Of a DNA stretch of 6,639 nt, positions 5,899 to 6,639 are shown one piece after another. Both the position numbers and the translations under genes were made by a program. Numbering within the stretch: position 1 is the stretch's first letter; the number at the start of each line of letters is the position of its first letter. The notes below the pieces were generated by a model. The model saw nothing but the letters and a program-made list of their open reading frames with translations, was not told the origin of the DNA and did not search any database. Source of the stretch: Phytoactinopolyspora endophytica (GTDB taxonomy: Bacteria; Actinomycetota; Actinomycetes; Jiangellales; Jiangellaceae); contig NZ_ML142862.1 of assembly GCF_004138495.1 (NCBI RefSeq), forward strand, positions 84,017 through 90,655, written 5' to 3'.

Positions 5899-6639
5899 TC
5901 AGGCACCTCCTGCACCGGCCGTGTCGGCCGCCTTCCTGCCGCGGATCCGGCGCAATACGACGCCTTGAAGCGCCGCGATCAGCATCACGAGGACACCGAA
6001 GATGATCGCCGCGGCCGAGGCGAAGCCCATCCGCGGCGTGACCACGTCCGGATGGAACGCGAACCGGTAGATGTAGGTCTGGACGATGTCGGTGGCCAGG
6101 TTCGGGCCGCCCTGGGTCATCGCCCAGACGATGTCGAACGCGTTGAAGCTACGCACCGTCACCAGTAGCAGGATGATGACCCCTAGTGGGGCGATCATCG
6201 GCAGTGTGACGTGGCGTAGTTTCTGCCACCGGTTCACGCCGTCCACCGCGGCGGAGTCATAGATGTCCTGCGGGATCGTCTGTAGCGCCGCCAGCCAATA
6301 CACAAGTATTACGCCGAGGTCCTTCCAGATGTCGATCGCGACGATTGTCGGCAGCGCTGTGGCGGCGTCGCCTAGGAAGTTCACCGGCATGTCGACGATG
6401 CCGGTGTCGGTGAGCCCGGCGTTGATCGCGCCCGGCGCCCAGGGGTTCAGCAAGATCACGAACACGATGCCTATCACTGCCGTCGTGGTGACTACCGGCA
6501 GGAAGATCAACACCCGATACAGGTTGCGACCGGTCAACTTGCGGTTGTTCAGCACCAACGCCAGCAACAACGCCAGCGGCGTCTGGATCACGATCGCACC
6601 CAGCGTGAACGCGAACGTGTTGCGGATCGATGACCAGAA
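5899..6639 (-). CDS. Carbohydrate ABC transporter permease, MalF type (N-terminus beyond window)
   Basis: 246 C-terminal residues of the second channel subunit of a CUT1-type sugar importer. The frame is open to the right edge, so the start and probably the first transmembrane segment are missing. An apparent GTG at 6591 is an internal valine codon, not the start, because similar sequence continues upstream of it (SSIRNTFAFTLGAI). Counting from the edge, hydrophobic segments lie at about residues 11-31, 43-64, 96-118, 148-165 and 207-229. The EAA loop IYDSAAVDGVNRWQKLRHVTLPMIAP is at 126-151. FNAFDIVWAMTQGGP (165-179) is the hallmark of MalF/UgpA-like permeases, and the protein ends in a short basic tail. 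The substrate-binding protein gene usually lies directly upstream in such operons, so it is expected just beyond the window. Confidence 0.95.
   Translation of the reverse strand, partial: FWSSIRNTFAFTLGAIVIQTPLALLLALVLNNRKLTGRNLYRVLIFLPVVTTTAVIGIVFVILLNPWAPGAINAGLTDTGIVDMPVNFLGDAATALPTIVAIDIWKDLGVILVYWLAALQTIPQDIYDSAAVDGVNRWQKLRHVTLPMIAPLGVIILLLVTVRSFNAFDIVWAMTQGGPNLATDIVQTYIYRFAFHPDVVTPRMGFASAAAIIFGVLVMLIAALQGVVLRRIRGRKAADTAGAGGA
5904..5911 (-). promoter_or_regulatory. Perfect ribosome binding site of MalG-type gene, within the end of MalF-type gene
   Basis: The minus strand reads AGGAGGTG, a full 8-nt match to the 16S anti-Shine-Dalgarno, 9 nt before ATG at 5894. It also encodes the final Ala-Gly-Gly-Ala of the upstream permease. 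It excludes the longer GTG start at 5915, which lies upstream of it. Confidence 0.85.

Noticed and set aside
5895..5915. Longer MalG-type permease starting at GTG 5915
   Set aside because: The perfect AGGAGGTG site lies downstream of that GTG and 9 nt before ATG 5894, so the ATG is the likely start.

Overview
The window suggests a high-GC actinobacterium. GC is high throughout, third codon positions are mostly G or C, GTG is used as a start, strong AGGAGG-type ribosome sites are present, and the genes are tightly packed. The genus cannot be told from the sequence. All six genes lie on the minus strand and read from the right edge to the left edge. They look like one operon for importing and breaking down plant or microbial oligosaccharides. 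Both outermost genes run off the window.

Layout in transcription order: (1) 6639-5899, a MalF-type sugar ABC permease whose N-terminus is outside the window; (2) 5894-5004, the partner MalG-type permease; (3) 4961-3195, a family GH97 glycosidase with the signature of the retaining branch; (4) 3198-1360, a family GH2 beta-glycosidase-type enzyme; (5) 1367-735, a small DUF624/YesL membrane protein; (6) 687-1, the N-terminal part of a family GH51 alpha-L-arabinofuranosidase. Junctions are short: a 4-nt gap, a 42-nt gap, a 4-nt overlap, an 8-nt overlap and a 47-nt gap. No terminator or internal promoter is convincing, and no gene-free stretch exceeds 50 bases.

How they may work together: the permease pair, with a binding protein and an ATPase not seen here, would bring short oligosaccharides into the cell. 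The GH2 and GH97 enzymes start without a signal peptide, and the GH51 start also lacks one, so degradation is predicted to be cytoplasmic. GH51 points to alpha-L-arabinofuranosyl side chains. Retaining GH97 enzymes include alpha-galactosidases and beta-L-arabinopyranosidases. GH2 includes beta-galactosidases and some arabinosidases. Together they fit an arabinose- and galactose-containing glycan such as an arabinogalactan or arabinan fragment, but the substrate is an inference.

I found no RNA gene, CRISPR array, mobile element or defence system. The genes belong to known families. The main novelty is their combination and the undefined specificity of the GH97 and GH2 enzymes.
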